From NCBI GenBank assembly GCA_011049745.1, contig DRHE01000457.1, positions 1 through 5,340 of the forward strand: 5,340 nucleotides of DNA. The letters are read 5' to 3'. The stretch is from Spirochaetales bacterium. GTDB taxonomy: Bacteria; Spirochaetota; Spirochaetia; SZUA-6; DRHE01. This document shows, one piece after another, positions 1-5,340 of the stretch. How positions within the stretch are numbered: the stretch's first letter is position 1; each line of letters begins with the position of its first letter. A program made the translations under genes and the position numbers. The notes under the pieces were generated by a model. The model searched no databases. It was not told the DNA's origin and saw only the letters and a list, made by a program, of their open reading frames with translations.

Positions 1-1443
1 ATGTTAAACATTCAGGATCTGCCGGCAGAGGTTGAGATAATTCCCACTTCAAGAGTGGACTTTGGTGGGGATGTTGGCTGTTACTTTCATGATCTCTCCA
101 CCAGGGGAATAGTCTATCTTGATCTGGTATTCGCTACTCATGGTATGGAAAAACAGGATTCGTTGCTGCTTCCCCTTTTAAGCAGAGCTCTCTGCGGCTG
201 TGGTCTTGCAGGGATTCCCTATGGTGAAGTTGCCAGAACTCTGGCCCTTTACAGCGGCGGCTTCACTGCCGGCCTGGATGCAGGAAGCCTCGTGGGGAGG
301 GAAGAGGTTCGAGAGCAGATTATTTTCCGTCTGAAAACGCTTAAGAGAAAGCTGATCCCGGCGCTGAAAACAGTCAAAAACCTTCTGCTGGGAGCAGATT
401 TCAGCGATCTGGATAGATTAAAGGATATTCTGCTCAATCAACGCAACGCGCTCAAGGCTTCACTGATTCCCGCAGGCCACCATTTTGCAGCCTTACGAGC
501 CGGGAGCCGGATTTCCAGGGCCATGAGGATTGAAGAGGGGTGGCAGGGAATTACCCAGCTTATTCACCTGACAGAGCTGACAGCTGGATTGACTGATCAA
601 GGTTCAACCATGGCCGAAATCGCTTTCCGGCTCCAATATTTAAGGGAAATCATAATTAATAAGAGCAGATTAACCCTGAATATCAGCGCGGAAATTGGCA
701 ATCTCAACACTATAAGCAAGGCGTTGCAGCCGCTGATGGCTGAGCTGCCCGCTGGAAATGTTCAATCCGGAGAAGGGAAACACGCAGAAAGGGAATCCCG
801 AGAAAGGGAACCTCCTGAAAAGGAAAATAGTTTCCCGTGCCATTCACCCGGGAGTGAATCATTTGTCGCTCCTGTGGCCGTGGGTTATGTAGCTCAGTCC
901 CTGGCCGGGGCCAGGTTCGGCACTCCTGGGGATGCGCACCAGGCAGTACTGGCAAATCTGCTAACCACCGGTCCTCTCTGGCACGAAGTGAGAATGAAGG
1001 GCGGCGCTTATGGGGCATTCGCTTCACAGATTGGCCTGGAGGGTGTGTTCTCTTTTTCCTCTTACCGGGATCCCAGAATCATTGAAACCTTGCGGGCGTA
1101 TCGAGAGGCCCTGGAGTATGGTACAGAGGGTGATATAGGGGGGAAAATTGTGGAAGAGGCGATCATTAGTACCATCGGTAGTGAGGAGAAACCACTAGCC
1201 CCCGGTGAAAAGGATATAGTCGCGTTAAAACGTATTCTTTACGGGATCGATGACCGGCTGAGGCAACAGAGACGCCGGGAGATACTGGCGGTCAGCCGCT
1301 CCGACCTGGCCGGGGCTGCTTCTCTGCTTTTAAGATTATTTGACGGGAGGCATTCTGTTGTACTGGCTTCCGGAAAGTCTATTTTGGAAGCGGGAGAAGA
1401 GCTGGGAGAGCTTAAGGAGGGTATGGTAGAATTACCCCTTTAA
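1..1443 (+). CDS. M16C (PreP/Cym1-like) zinc metallopeptidase, C-terminal half (5' partial)
   Basis: This is the C-terminal half of an insulinase-family M16C peptidase, the group of mitochondrial presequence protease and its bacterial relatives, which degrade oligopeptides inside a closed two-lobed chamber. Residues 1-245 fit the third domain: a start like LPAEVEIIP, then GIVYLDLVF (36-44) and the SGGFTAG segment. Residues about 288-480 fit the fourth domain, with VRMKGGAYGAFA (R331, Y337) and FSFSSYRDP (350-358). In M16 enzymes an Arg and a Tyr from the C-terminal half complete the active site, and R331/Y337 fit that role. The zinc-binding HXXEH motif lies in the N-terminal half and is absent here. 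Family members are usually close to 1000 aa, so 480 aa is about half. The reading frame is open from the first base, so the ATG at 1 is probably an internal Met, although a split gene cannot be excluded. Residues 256-287 form an unusually charged linker. The stop codon sits in a hairpin. Confidence 0.85.
   Translation: MLNIQDLPAEVEIIPTSRVDFGGDVGCYFHDLSTRGIVYLDLVFATHGMEKQDSLLLPLLSRALCGCGLAGIPYGEVARTLALYSGGFTAGLDAGSLVGREEVREQIIFRLKTLKRKLIPALKTVKNLLLGADFSDLDRLKDILLNQRNALKASLIPAGHHFAALRAGSRISRAMRIEEGWQGITQLIHLTELTAGLTDQGSTMAEIAFRLQYLREIIINKSRLTLNISAEIGNLNTISKALQPLMAELPAGNVQSGEGKHAERESREREPPEKENSFPCHSPGSESFVAPVAVGYVAQSLAGARFGTPGDAHQAVLANLLTTGPLWHEVRMKGGAYGAFASQIGLEGVFSFSSYRDPRIIETLRAYREALEYGTEGDIGGKIVEEAIISTIGSEEKPLAPGEKDIVALKRILYGIDDRLRQQRRREILAVSRSDLAGAASLLLRLFDGRHSVVLASGKSILEAGEELGELKEGMVELPL
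787..831 (+). repeat. three imperfect 15-nt tandem units inside the M16C gene
   Basis: Three in-frame 15-nt units start at 787, 802 and 817. The first two begin with the identical 9-mer GAAAGGGAA, and the third begins GAAAAGGAA. They encode ERESR, EREPP and EKENS, the core of a charged linker between the third and fourth peptidase domains. The unit length is a multiple of three, so a change in copy number would keep the frame. Local duplication followed by divergence is an inference. Confidence 0.6.
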
Positions 1444-1452
1444 AAAAGGGGT
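1434..1452 (+). other. perfect 8-bp hairpin spanning the M16C stop codon
   Basis: ACCCCTTT (1434-1441) is followed by AAA (1442-1444) and its exact reverse complement AAAGGGGT (1445-1452). The TAA stop at 1441-1443 lies at the junction of stem and loop. No T-run follows on the + strand, so this is not a standard intrinsic terminator. It may stabilise the mRNA 3' end, or act as a weak terminator or attenuator. An alternative short pairing, GGGT-TG-ACCC (1449-1458), overlaps its right arm. Confidence 0.4.
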
Positions 1453-1462
1453 TGACCCTGTT

Positions 1463-1558
1463 ATGGCTATCACTGTTGACAACCAGGTAATGGTTCAATT
1501 ACTCTCAGGCAGGCTGTTAGAATTGCCGGAAAGGCCGCGGGCAGTGGAATTCAATTAA
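1463..1558 (+). CDS. possible 31-aa small ORF between the M16C and NYN genes
   Basis: An ATG-to-TAA frame of 31 codons fills most of the intergenic gap and encodes a peptide starting MAITVDNQVMVQLL and ending RAVEFN. A purine-rich AAAGGGG lies 11 nt upstream at 1445-1451, which is long for a Shine-Dalgarno spacing and falls inside the hairpin stem. I recognise no family, membrane segment or cysteine motif. An open frame this short occurs easily by chance, so this is a candidate only. It could be a leader peptide, a real small protein, or nothing. Confidence 0.2.
   Translation: MAITVDNQVMVQLLSGRLLELPERPRAVEFN
1476..1505 (+). promoter_or_regulatory. possible weak sigma70-type promoter ahead of the NYN gene
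   Basis: A perfect -35 hexamer TTGACA (1476-1481) is followed after 18 nt by TACTCT (1500-1505). That matches TATAAT at only three positions, though these include the first, second and last, which matter most. The -35 sits in the short palindrome GTTGACAAC (1475-1483). If used, it would give a leader of about 100 nt for the NYN gene. The NYN gene could equally be read through from the peptidase gene. Confidence 0.3.
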
Positions 1559-1598
1559 GTTCTTCCTTTGGCCCAATTTAGGTAGGCTTAAAGGTAAT

Positions 1599-1604
1599 AA
1601 AGGA
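1599..1604 (+). promoter_or_regulatory. ribosome-binding site of the NYN gene
   Basis: AAAGGA lies 8 nt before the ATG at 1613. This normal spacing supports that start, and the conserved NYN strand with its first acidic residue begins a few codons later. Confidence 0.65.
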
Positions 1605-1612
1605 TTTGTAAT

Positions 1613-2647
1613 ATGGAAAATGTTTCTATTTTGTGGGATATTGAGAATGTCACTCCTTCCACCGACTCTCTCTTTATTGAAGGTTTGTCCGAGTATGCTG
1701 AATCTTTGGGACGTATTGTATCGGCAAAGGCTTACTGTGACTGGAGCAAGCCGGCCTATAGGAAAATGGGGCCTTACCTGTCACGATTTCATTATTACCT
1801 GGTCCAGGTGCCCAGGGAGCGAAATCAGAAAAATACAGCGGATATTAACCTGATCACCGATGCGTTGGAGCTTTTGAGGTTATATGAGCATATTGACATC
1901 TTCATCCTGGTAACCGGGGACAGTGATTTCCGTGCTTTAGTGCTGGCTCTGCGCAGAGCGGGTAAACGCATTCATATTATCTGTGATTTGAAAAAGGCGT
2001 CTCAGGATCTGCTGGTCCTGGCGGATAGCTTCAAGGATTACCGTGAGCTCATCCCCGGTGGCGATGAGGATTCTGCGCAAAGTTCCGATATTTCAGGTAC
2101 GGAAGAGGGGCGCAGCGAGTATCCGGCCGCTTCGGTTCCCAGGGAACACTGGTTTGAAATACTGACCGATGCCACCAGGATTATATTGAAGGAGAATAAA
2201 AACCCCAACATGAGCGCGGTAAAGATCCGCATGCGTATGCTTAACCCCAACTTCAGCGAAAAAGAATTGGGTTACAGGAGCTGGAGTGATTTTGTCGGCG
2301 AAGCGGTAAAAGCGGGTTATGTAAAGATTGAGGGTAGAGATCGCCAGGCTATGATCCTACCGGCAGAGCGAGAGATCAGCTTAAAAGGCGCCCAGCAACA
2401 GGCCCTGGATGTGCTACTGGATATTATAGGGGGTCTGGACGGCGGTAAAGATCCGATGTTCCACGATTTCGCCACGGTCAATGCTCTGCTCGGTAAAAGA
2501 GGTGTTGATTTCAAGCATCTCGGTTTCCGGCAGTTCAAGTCTTTTATTCAGGCTGCGGAGACCCGCGGTTTGCTTGAATCAAAGGCTGAGGGCTTACGTC
2601 ATTTTTTACGCCGGGTGAAACAGACAAAAAGAAGACGGCGCCGGTAG
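1613..2647 (+). CDS. NYN-domain putative ribonuclease with two LOTUS/OST-HTH-like modules
   Basis: The 344-aa protein has no signal peptide or membrane segment and should be cytoplasmic. Residues 1-148 form an NYN (PIN-like) nuclease domain. It opens with ILWDIENV (D9, N12), continues with NTADINLITDAL (D77, D83), and has the hallmark TGDSDF (D103, D105); these acidic residues would bind the metal ion used for RNA cleavage. After an acidic, Ser-rich linker (150-175), residues 178-250 look like a LOTUS/OST-HTH winged helix (helices, then FSEKELGYRSWSDFVGEAVKAGYVKI). Residues 258-333 look like a second, more divergent copy (DFKHLGFRQFKSFIQAAETRGLLE). Both carry the 'hLGFxxFxxFhxxA' pattern. The C-terminus is a run of Lys/Arg (336-344), likely to aid nucleic acid contact. 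The NYN fold is known from MARF1 and related RNases, and LOTUS domains from RNA-binding proteins. The RNase role and its target are inferred. All predicted catalytic acids are present. Confidence 0.85.
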   Translation: MENVSILWDIENVTPSTDSLFIEGLSEYAESLGRIVSAKAYCDWSKPAYRKMGPYLSRFHYYLVQVPRERNQKNTADINLITDALELLRLYEHIDIFILVTGDSDFRALVLALRRAGKRIHIICDLKKASQDLLVLADSFKDYRELIPGGDEDSAQSSDISGTEEGRSEYPAASVPREHWFEILTDATRIILKENKNPNMSAVKIRMRMLNPNFSEKELGYRSWSDFVGEAVKAGYVKIEGRDRQAMILPAEREISLKGAQQQALDVLLDIIGGLDGGKDPMFHDFATVNALLGKRGVDFKHLGFRQFKSFIQAAETRGLLESKAEGLRHFLRRVKQTKRRRRR

Positions 2648-2653
2648 GTTTGA

Positions 2654-2692
2654 CTGCCCCTCTTCTACTATTCCTCTTTAGAAGGAGGGCAG
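2654..2692. terminator. imperfect hairpin at the convergent gene junction, possible two-way terminator
   Basis: The arms 2654-2666 and 2680-2692 can pair over 13 positions with one C-A mismatch and one G-U pair (on the + strand), leaving a 13-nt loop. It follows the NYN stop (2645-2647) and overlaps the last codons and stop of the - strand gene, so it could fold in transcripts from either side. Neither side has a U-run after the stem, so it is not a classical intrinsic terminator. Its position between converging genes is the main argument. Confidence 0.4.
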
Positions 2693-4747
2693 TGAGGGAA
2701 GGCTCTGCTTTACCTTATCCAGCTGTTTTTCAATTTGTGACTGCAGTTCATTAATACGCTTATCCATTTCCTTCTTCTTAGCGGCCACAACCTGTTCATA
2801 GCTCTCCACCTCCGACAGATTGCCATTCGAGTTTTGCTGCAGTACCTTGAGAGCGGAATAGAGGCTCTGGTTTTTCGCCAGTTCCGCTTCTATACGCTCT
2901 GACAATTCAGCTTTAAGTCGATCCCGGTAATGGCTCTTGAGTTCATTCTGTTTCCGGCTGATCTCAGCCATAATAAGCTCATCAATATTGCTGGTGATAT
3001 TGAGGTGCATTTGATTGTCCCTGGAGATCTCATAATTCAGCTTGAAAGTTATCACCTGAGCAGAGGTAACAGCATCGTACACAGCCATTGCAATAATATT
3101 CCGGCTGTCCGGAGTGTCCAGGTGCACCCGGCTGACTTCAAGCACTCCCTGGCCGTGGCCGGCACCGTCACGATCCAAAGTGAAATCAGTTCTGAAAGTG
3201 TAAAATCCCTTTAGAGAAGTGATATTCAGCAGTTCCAGCCCCTCTCGTACATACAGGGGATAATCAACTGCCGTCATTATAAGAGAGAAATCATGGCGGC
3301 GATTGCTCCGCGAGTCGATTTCCCCCTCTATTAAGAGCTGCCGCTTCTCTTCTTTTTGTATCAAAGAGAAGGTAAGGGGTTTATTGATCAGCTCTGGATT
3401 GCTGGTCAGGTTCTGTAGTGAAGCTGCCAGGAATCGGGCGCTTTGGCTGCTGCCGATAGAGAGCGCCATATTCTGAAGCAGGAATTTCGGATATTGAGTA
3501 GTGGGATAGGGGATATCCTGGCCACCTCTCTTTACCGCCGGCTTTTTTTCTCTATTCTTCCGCGCCTCCGATAAGGATGCTGCATAACTCATTGCCTTGA
3601 GTCCATAACTGTAGTACCTGCCAAGATTCTCCTGTAAATAGCCCGCGGCAATTGAAGAGAGAATTGATTTCAGATTACCGCTCGATAGATCTATTAAAGA
3701 TTCCAGGTAGGTAAGATCAGAGTCTATGCTCACTTGAATCCGGTCAATTCTATTATCGATGCTGCTCACATCGGACGAGAGAAGGCGGTTTACTTCAGCT
3801 GCTTCAGCCTTAACGCTTTTAAGCGACTGTTCAGTCTGGGTGATATCAGTTCTAATTTTTTCGATATCCTTGAGTGAGTTCAAGCCGCTGACCTTGATTT
3901 CACTAATAGATTCCACACTTGCGATGAGTTTCTTGAGATCCTCTTCGGAATTCTTTAGCCTCTGCGGCCATTTTTCATTAAGCTCTGCAAGCTGGCTCTT
4001 GACTTCAGCTATCTCTGCCATGCTTTGCAGGTTATTTATCTGCTCATTTAAGAGCGTGGAAATGTCTATCAAGGGTAATTTGGGAATACCCTTCTTTTCA
4101 CCAGCCGCTGCTGCACCTGGTTCCTGCTCCTCGCCCGGAGCTTCTTTTTGTGACAATTCCAGGGCTCCGGATGCTTTTCTATCTGTATTCCAGCGGATCT
4201 CCTGACATTCCACATTCCTGGCGATAACCTTCAATTTGAGTAGTTGCAGGGTATCCAGAGAGATCTCGGTTCTGCCAAGCTCAAAGAGATTCTTAAAGGG
4301 TCTATCTTTATCAGCGACCTGCAGATGCTGGAAGGCAATTTGCCCTTTGAATAGAGCGAAGTTAAGATGGTCAATCTCCACCCTGGCATGGAAAACACTC
4401 TGGAGGCTCTTTTCCATGGCTCTTTCCAGTAATTTATCCCTGATAAAGAGATTGAAAATAATAAGCAGGCCAATAATTAATAATAAGATAGATAGTTTAC
4501 CGCGCTGGATTACTCCTTTGTTTTTCTTAATGGCCTTTGCCAGGCTCTTAAGCTTCTTGAGCTGATCTGTGCTTAAGGTGTCTATAAGCTGATAATTCCC
4601 ATTGGCCTTTTTTTGAAATACGCTGAGCAGGAAAGCTTGATTCTCTTTTATGTTGATCCGCTTGAGCACTGTTTTATTGAATTTTTTATCGGAAAGCTCT
4701 TTTCTGAAGATCTTCGGTGCTTTTTTTTCAATTGGATTTTTTTCCAT
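2678..4747 (-). CDS. TIGR03545-like envelope protein with AsmA-like N-terminal region and long coiled coils
   Basis: The function of this 689-aa protein is unknown. Residues 1-82 are a Lys-rich, probably cytoplasmic segment. One membrane helix follows (about 84-102, LSILLLIIGLLIIFNLFI). Residues 105-190 resemble the start of AsmA/TamB-type proteins (ARVEIDHLNFALFKGQIAFQ, then a second strand-rich stretch), placing the bulk in the periplasm. An Ala/Glu/Pro/Gly linker (200-220) leads to long heptad-like helices (about 230-370), then a strand-rich region (about 415-595) and a final charged coiled coil (595-682) ending SLPSLPSF. The order of parts and the adjacent partner gene match my memory of the TIGR03545 family, described as limited to bacteria with an outer membrane and often paired with TIGR03546. 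No catalytic motif is visible. AsmA-like proteins are linked to lipid transport and outer-membrane biogenesis, and extending that role here is inference. The gene starts 25 nt after its partner stops, so the two should be co-transcribed. Confidence 0.75.
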   Translation of the reverse strand: MEKNPIEKKAPKIFRKELSDKKFNKTVLKRINIKENQAFLLSVFQKKANGNYQLIDTLSTDQLKKLKSLAKAIKKNKGVIQRGKLSILLLIIGLLIIFNLFIRDKLLERAMEKSLQSVFHARVEIDHLNFALFKGQIAFQHLQVADKDRPFKNLFELGRTEISLDTLQLLKLKVIARNVECQEIRWNTDRKASGALELSQKEAPGEEQEPGAAAAGEKKGIPKLPLIDISTLLNEQINNLQSMAEIAEVKSQLAELNEKWPQRLKNSEEDLKKLIASVESISEIKVSGLNSLKDIEKIRTDITQTEQSLKSVKAEAAEVNRLLSSDVSSIDNRIDRIQVSIDSDLTYLESLIDLSSGNLKSILSSIAAGYLQENLGRYYSYGLKAMSYAASLSEARKNREKKPAVKRGGQDIPYPTTQYPKFLLQNMALSIGSSQSARFLAASLQNLTSNPELINKPLTFSLIQKEEKRQLLIEGEIDSRSNRRHDFSLIMTAVDYPLYVREGLELLNITSLKGFYTFRTDFTLDRDGAGHGQGVLEVSRVHLDTPDSRNIIAMAVYDAVTSAQVITFKLNYEISRDNQMHLNITSNIDELIMAEISRKQNELKSHYRDRLKAELSERIEAELAKNQSLYSALKVLQQNSNGNLSEVESYEQVVAAKKKEMDKRINELQSQIEKQLDKVKQSLPSLPSF

Positions 4748-4751
4748 ATAG

Positions 4752-4758
4752 CCTCTCC
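4752..4758 (-). promoter_or_regulatory. ribosome-binding site of the TIGR03545-like gene
   Basis: Read on the - strand, GGAGAGG ends 4 nt before the ATG at 4747, with its GGAG core 7 nt away. It lies wholly in the 25-nt gap after the upstream gene, so the second gene of the pair has its own translation start signal. It fixes the start and therefore the long N-terminal segment before the membrane helix. Confidence 0.65.
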
Positions 4759-4772
4759 ATTACAACTGACAT

Positions 4773-5306
4773 TTAACCGGCATAGATTCCGGAGATTTTT
4801 TGAGCAGCCCGGGCAATACTTATTACTAATGGGAGCCTGCGGAACCTGACGGCAAGTCTGCTGCCGGCTATTTTGTCCCTGAGGTTCTTGCGGTAAAGCA
4901 GGACTAACAGGCGCAAGAGGAAGAAGAAGGGCAGCCACAAAACGATCCCGGTAATAAAACCGCCCATGACAACGGTATTGTTGAAACGTGTATAAGGAAT
5001 AAGTGGAATATTATAGAGGGCGGTAAAGATTCCCTGCAGAACTGGTTGAGTGAGTACAAAGTAACCGATACCGTGCAGTAATCCAGCCAGTAAAGACACA
5101 GGGAGCTTAAAAAGAGCTAAAAAGAGAAACTCGGCGCCCAGGTTGATTTTGGTAAAGAAAAATATAAGAAAAAGTGCGATCCAGAGCAGGTTCCCAGCCG
5201 GCAGTAGAGCCAGCAAAAAACCGCAGGCAGCTCCTGCCGCTATCTCTCCGGCCCTGGTATTGGCATTAATCGCGATGATCAGTGCAGCAATCCACTTGAT
5301 AAACAT
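4773..5306 (-). CDS. TIGR03546-like (DUF2062-related) small polytopic membrane protein
   Basis: The 177-aa, very hydrophobic protein probably sits in the inner membrane. Hydrophobic stretches are seen at about 24-51, 57-86 (possibly two short helices) and 112-138, followed by a basic tail (139-160) likely to be cytoplasmic. Two conserved-looking motifs stand out. One is NANTRAGEIAAGAACGFLLALLPAGNLLW (14-42), similar to the glycine-rich entry helix of DUF2062 proteins. The other is LYNIPLIPYTRFNNTVVMGG (97-116), which I associate with the TIGR03546 family. That family is uncharacterised and found next to TIGR03545, exactly as here. It is the first gene of a leftward operon, with a perfect Shine-Dalgarno and a TATAAT just upstream. 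A partner or membrane anchor role for the AsmA-like protein is inferred from the pairing only. No enzymatic motif is visible. Confidence 0.75.
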   Translation of the reverse strand: MFIKWIAALIIAINANTRAGEIAAGAACGFLLALLPAGNLLWIALFLIFFFTKINLGAEFLFLALFKLPVSLLAGLLHGIGYFVLTQPVLQGIFTALYNIPLIPYTRFNNTVVMGGFITGIVLWLPFFFLLRLLVLLYRKNLRDKIAGSRLAVRFRRLPLVISIARAAQKISGIYAG

Positions 5307-5311
5307 AAGCT

Positions 5312-5317
5312 CCTCCT
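5312..5317 (-). promoter_or_regulatory. consensus ribosome-binding site of the TIGR03546-like gene
   Basis: On the - strand the hexamer AGGAGG lies 5 nt before the ATG at 5306, within the longer purine run GAGGAGGAG. This full match to the anti-Shine-Dalgarno confirms the start and predicts strong translation. Confidence 0.75.
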
Positions 5318-5327
5318 CGATATTGAA

Positions 5328-5333
5328 ATTATA
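5328..5333 (-). promoter_or_regulatory. -10 element of the envelope-pair operon
   Basis: A perfect TATAAT is read on the - strand, 21 nt upstream of the start codon at 5306. Transcription would start near 5321, giving a leader of only about 15 nt that begins just ahead of the Shine-Dalgarno. The -35 element would fall near 5351-5356, beyond the end of the window, so the promoter is only half visible. Confidence 0.5.
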
Positions 5334-5340
5334 ATAGAGA

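Noticed and set aside
710..1027. 105-codon open frame on the - strand within the peptidase gene
   Set aside because: It overlaps a recognisable M16C coding region, has a composition rich in R and P as expected for a shadow frame, and shows no family features.
1452..1480. TTGACC at 1452-1457 as a -35 element
   Set aside because: At the normal 16-18 nt spacing there is no -10-like hexamer. The TTGACA at 1476 is the better, though still weak, candidate.
2678..2704. C-terminal Phe of the envelope protein as an outer-membrane beta-barrel signal
   Set aside because: The preceding residues are a coiled coil and a Ser-Pro-Leu repeat, not an amphipathic strand, and the protein has an N-terminal membrane anchor rather than a cleavable signal peptide.
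3759..4205. 148-codon open frame on the + strand, antisense to the AsmA-like gene
   Set aside because: Its Ser/Leu-rich translation is the expected shadow of a coiled-coil gene rich in Lys, Glu and Ser codons. The - strand frame has coherent domains over its full length.
4648..4938. 96-codon - strand frame across the junction of the two envelope genes
   Set aside because: It overlaps the end of one well-supported gene and the start of the other in a different frame, and its translation resembles no protein family.
1..5340. Mobile element, CRISPR array, tRNA/rRNA, or toxin-antitoxin or defence island
   Set aside because: No transposase, integrase, terminal inverted repeats, regularly spaced repeats or tRNA-like structures were seen. 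The NYN gene has no small antitoxin-like neighbour and its LOTUS modules point to RNA metabolism rather than to a toxin.

Overview
The window is a compact bacterial chromosomal segment of about mid GC content by eye. It holds four substantial genes, almost no non-coding sequence, and no sign of phage, IS elements, CRISPR arrays, tRNA or rRNA. The two left-hand genes are on the + strand and the two right-hand genes on the - strand, so they converge at about 2648-2677. The - strand pair looks like the TIGR03545/TIGR03546 families, which I recall as a two-gene pair restricted to bacteria with an outer membrane. That makes a diderm host likely. The NYN protein and the M16C peptidase fit a spirochaete or another anaerobic diderm, but this is a lean from memory and not a determination.

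Layout: (1) 1-1443, the C-terminal half of an M16C (presequence protease/PreP-like) zinc metallopeptidase. The catalytic N-terminal half is not in the window. (2) 1444-1612, a 169-nt intergenic region with a hairpin on the stop codon of gene 1, a possible weak promoter, a doubtful 31-codon ORF and a clear ribosome-binding site for gene 2. (3) 1613-2647, a cytoplasmic NYN-domain (PIN-like) putative ribonuclease followed by two LOTUS/OST-HTH-like RNA-binding modules, a layout reminiscent of eukaryotic MARF1. (4) 2648-2677, the convergent junction, with an imperfect hairpin that could serve both directions. (5) 4773-5306 followed by 2678-4747, both on the - strand: a small polytopic membrane protein (TIGR03546/DUF2062-like), then 25 nt later a 689-aa membrane-anchored envelope protein (TIGR03545-like) with an AsmA-like start and long coiled coils. 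A perfect TATAAT and a consensus Shine-Dalgarno precede the first gene of this pair, which supports one operon read leftwards.

The two halves have no evident functional link. The left half is peptide turnover and RNA metabolism. The right half is an uncharacterised two-protein envelope system, and it is the best candidate here for undescribed biology: an AsmA-like periplasmic protein with a dedicated integral-membrane partner suggests, by inference only, a role in envelope lipid traffic or envelope assembly. The second most interesting item is the bacterial NYN + LOTUS protein.
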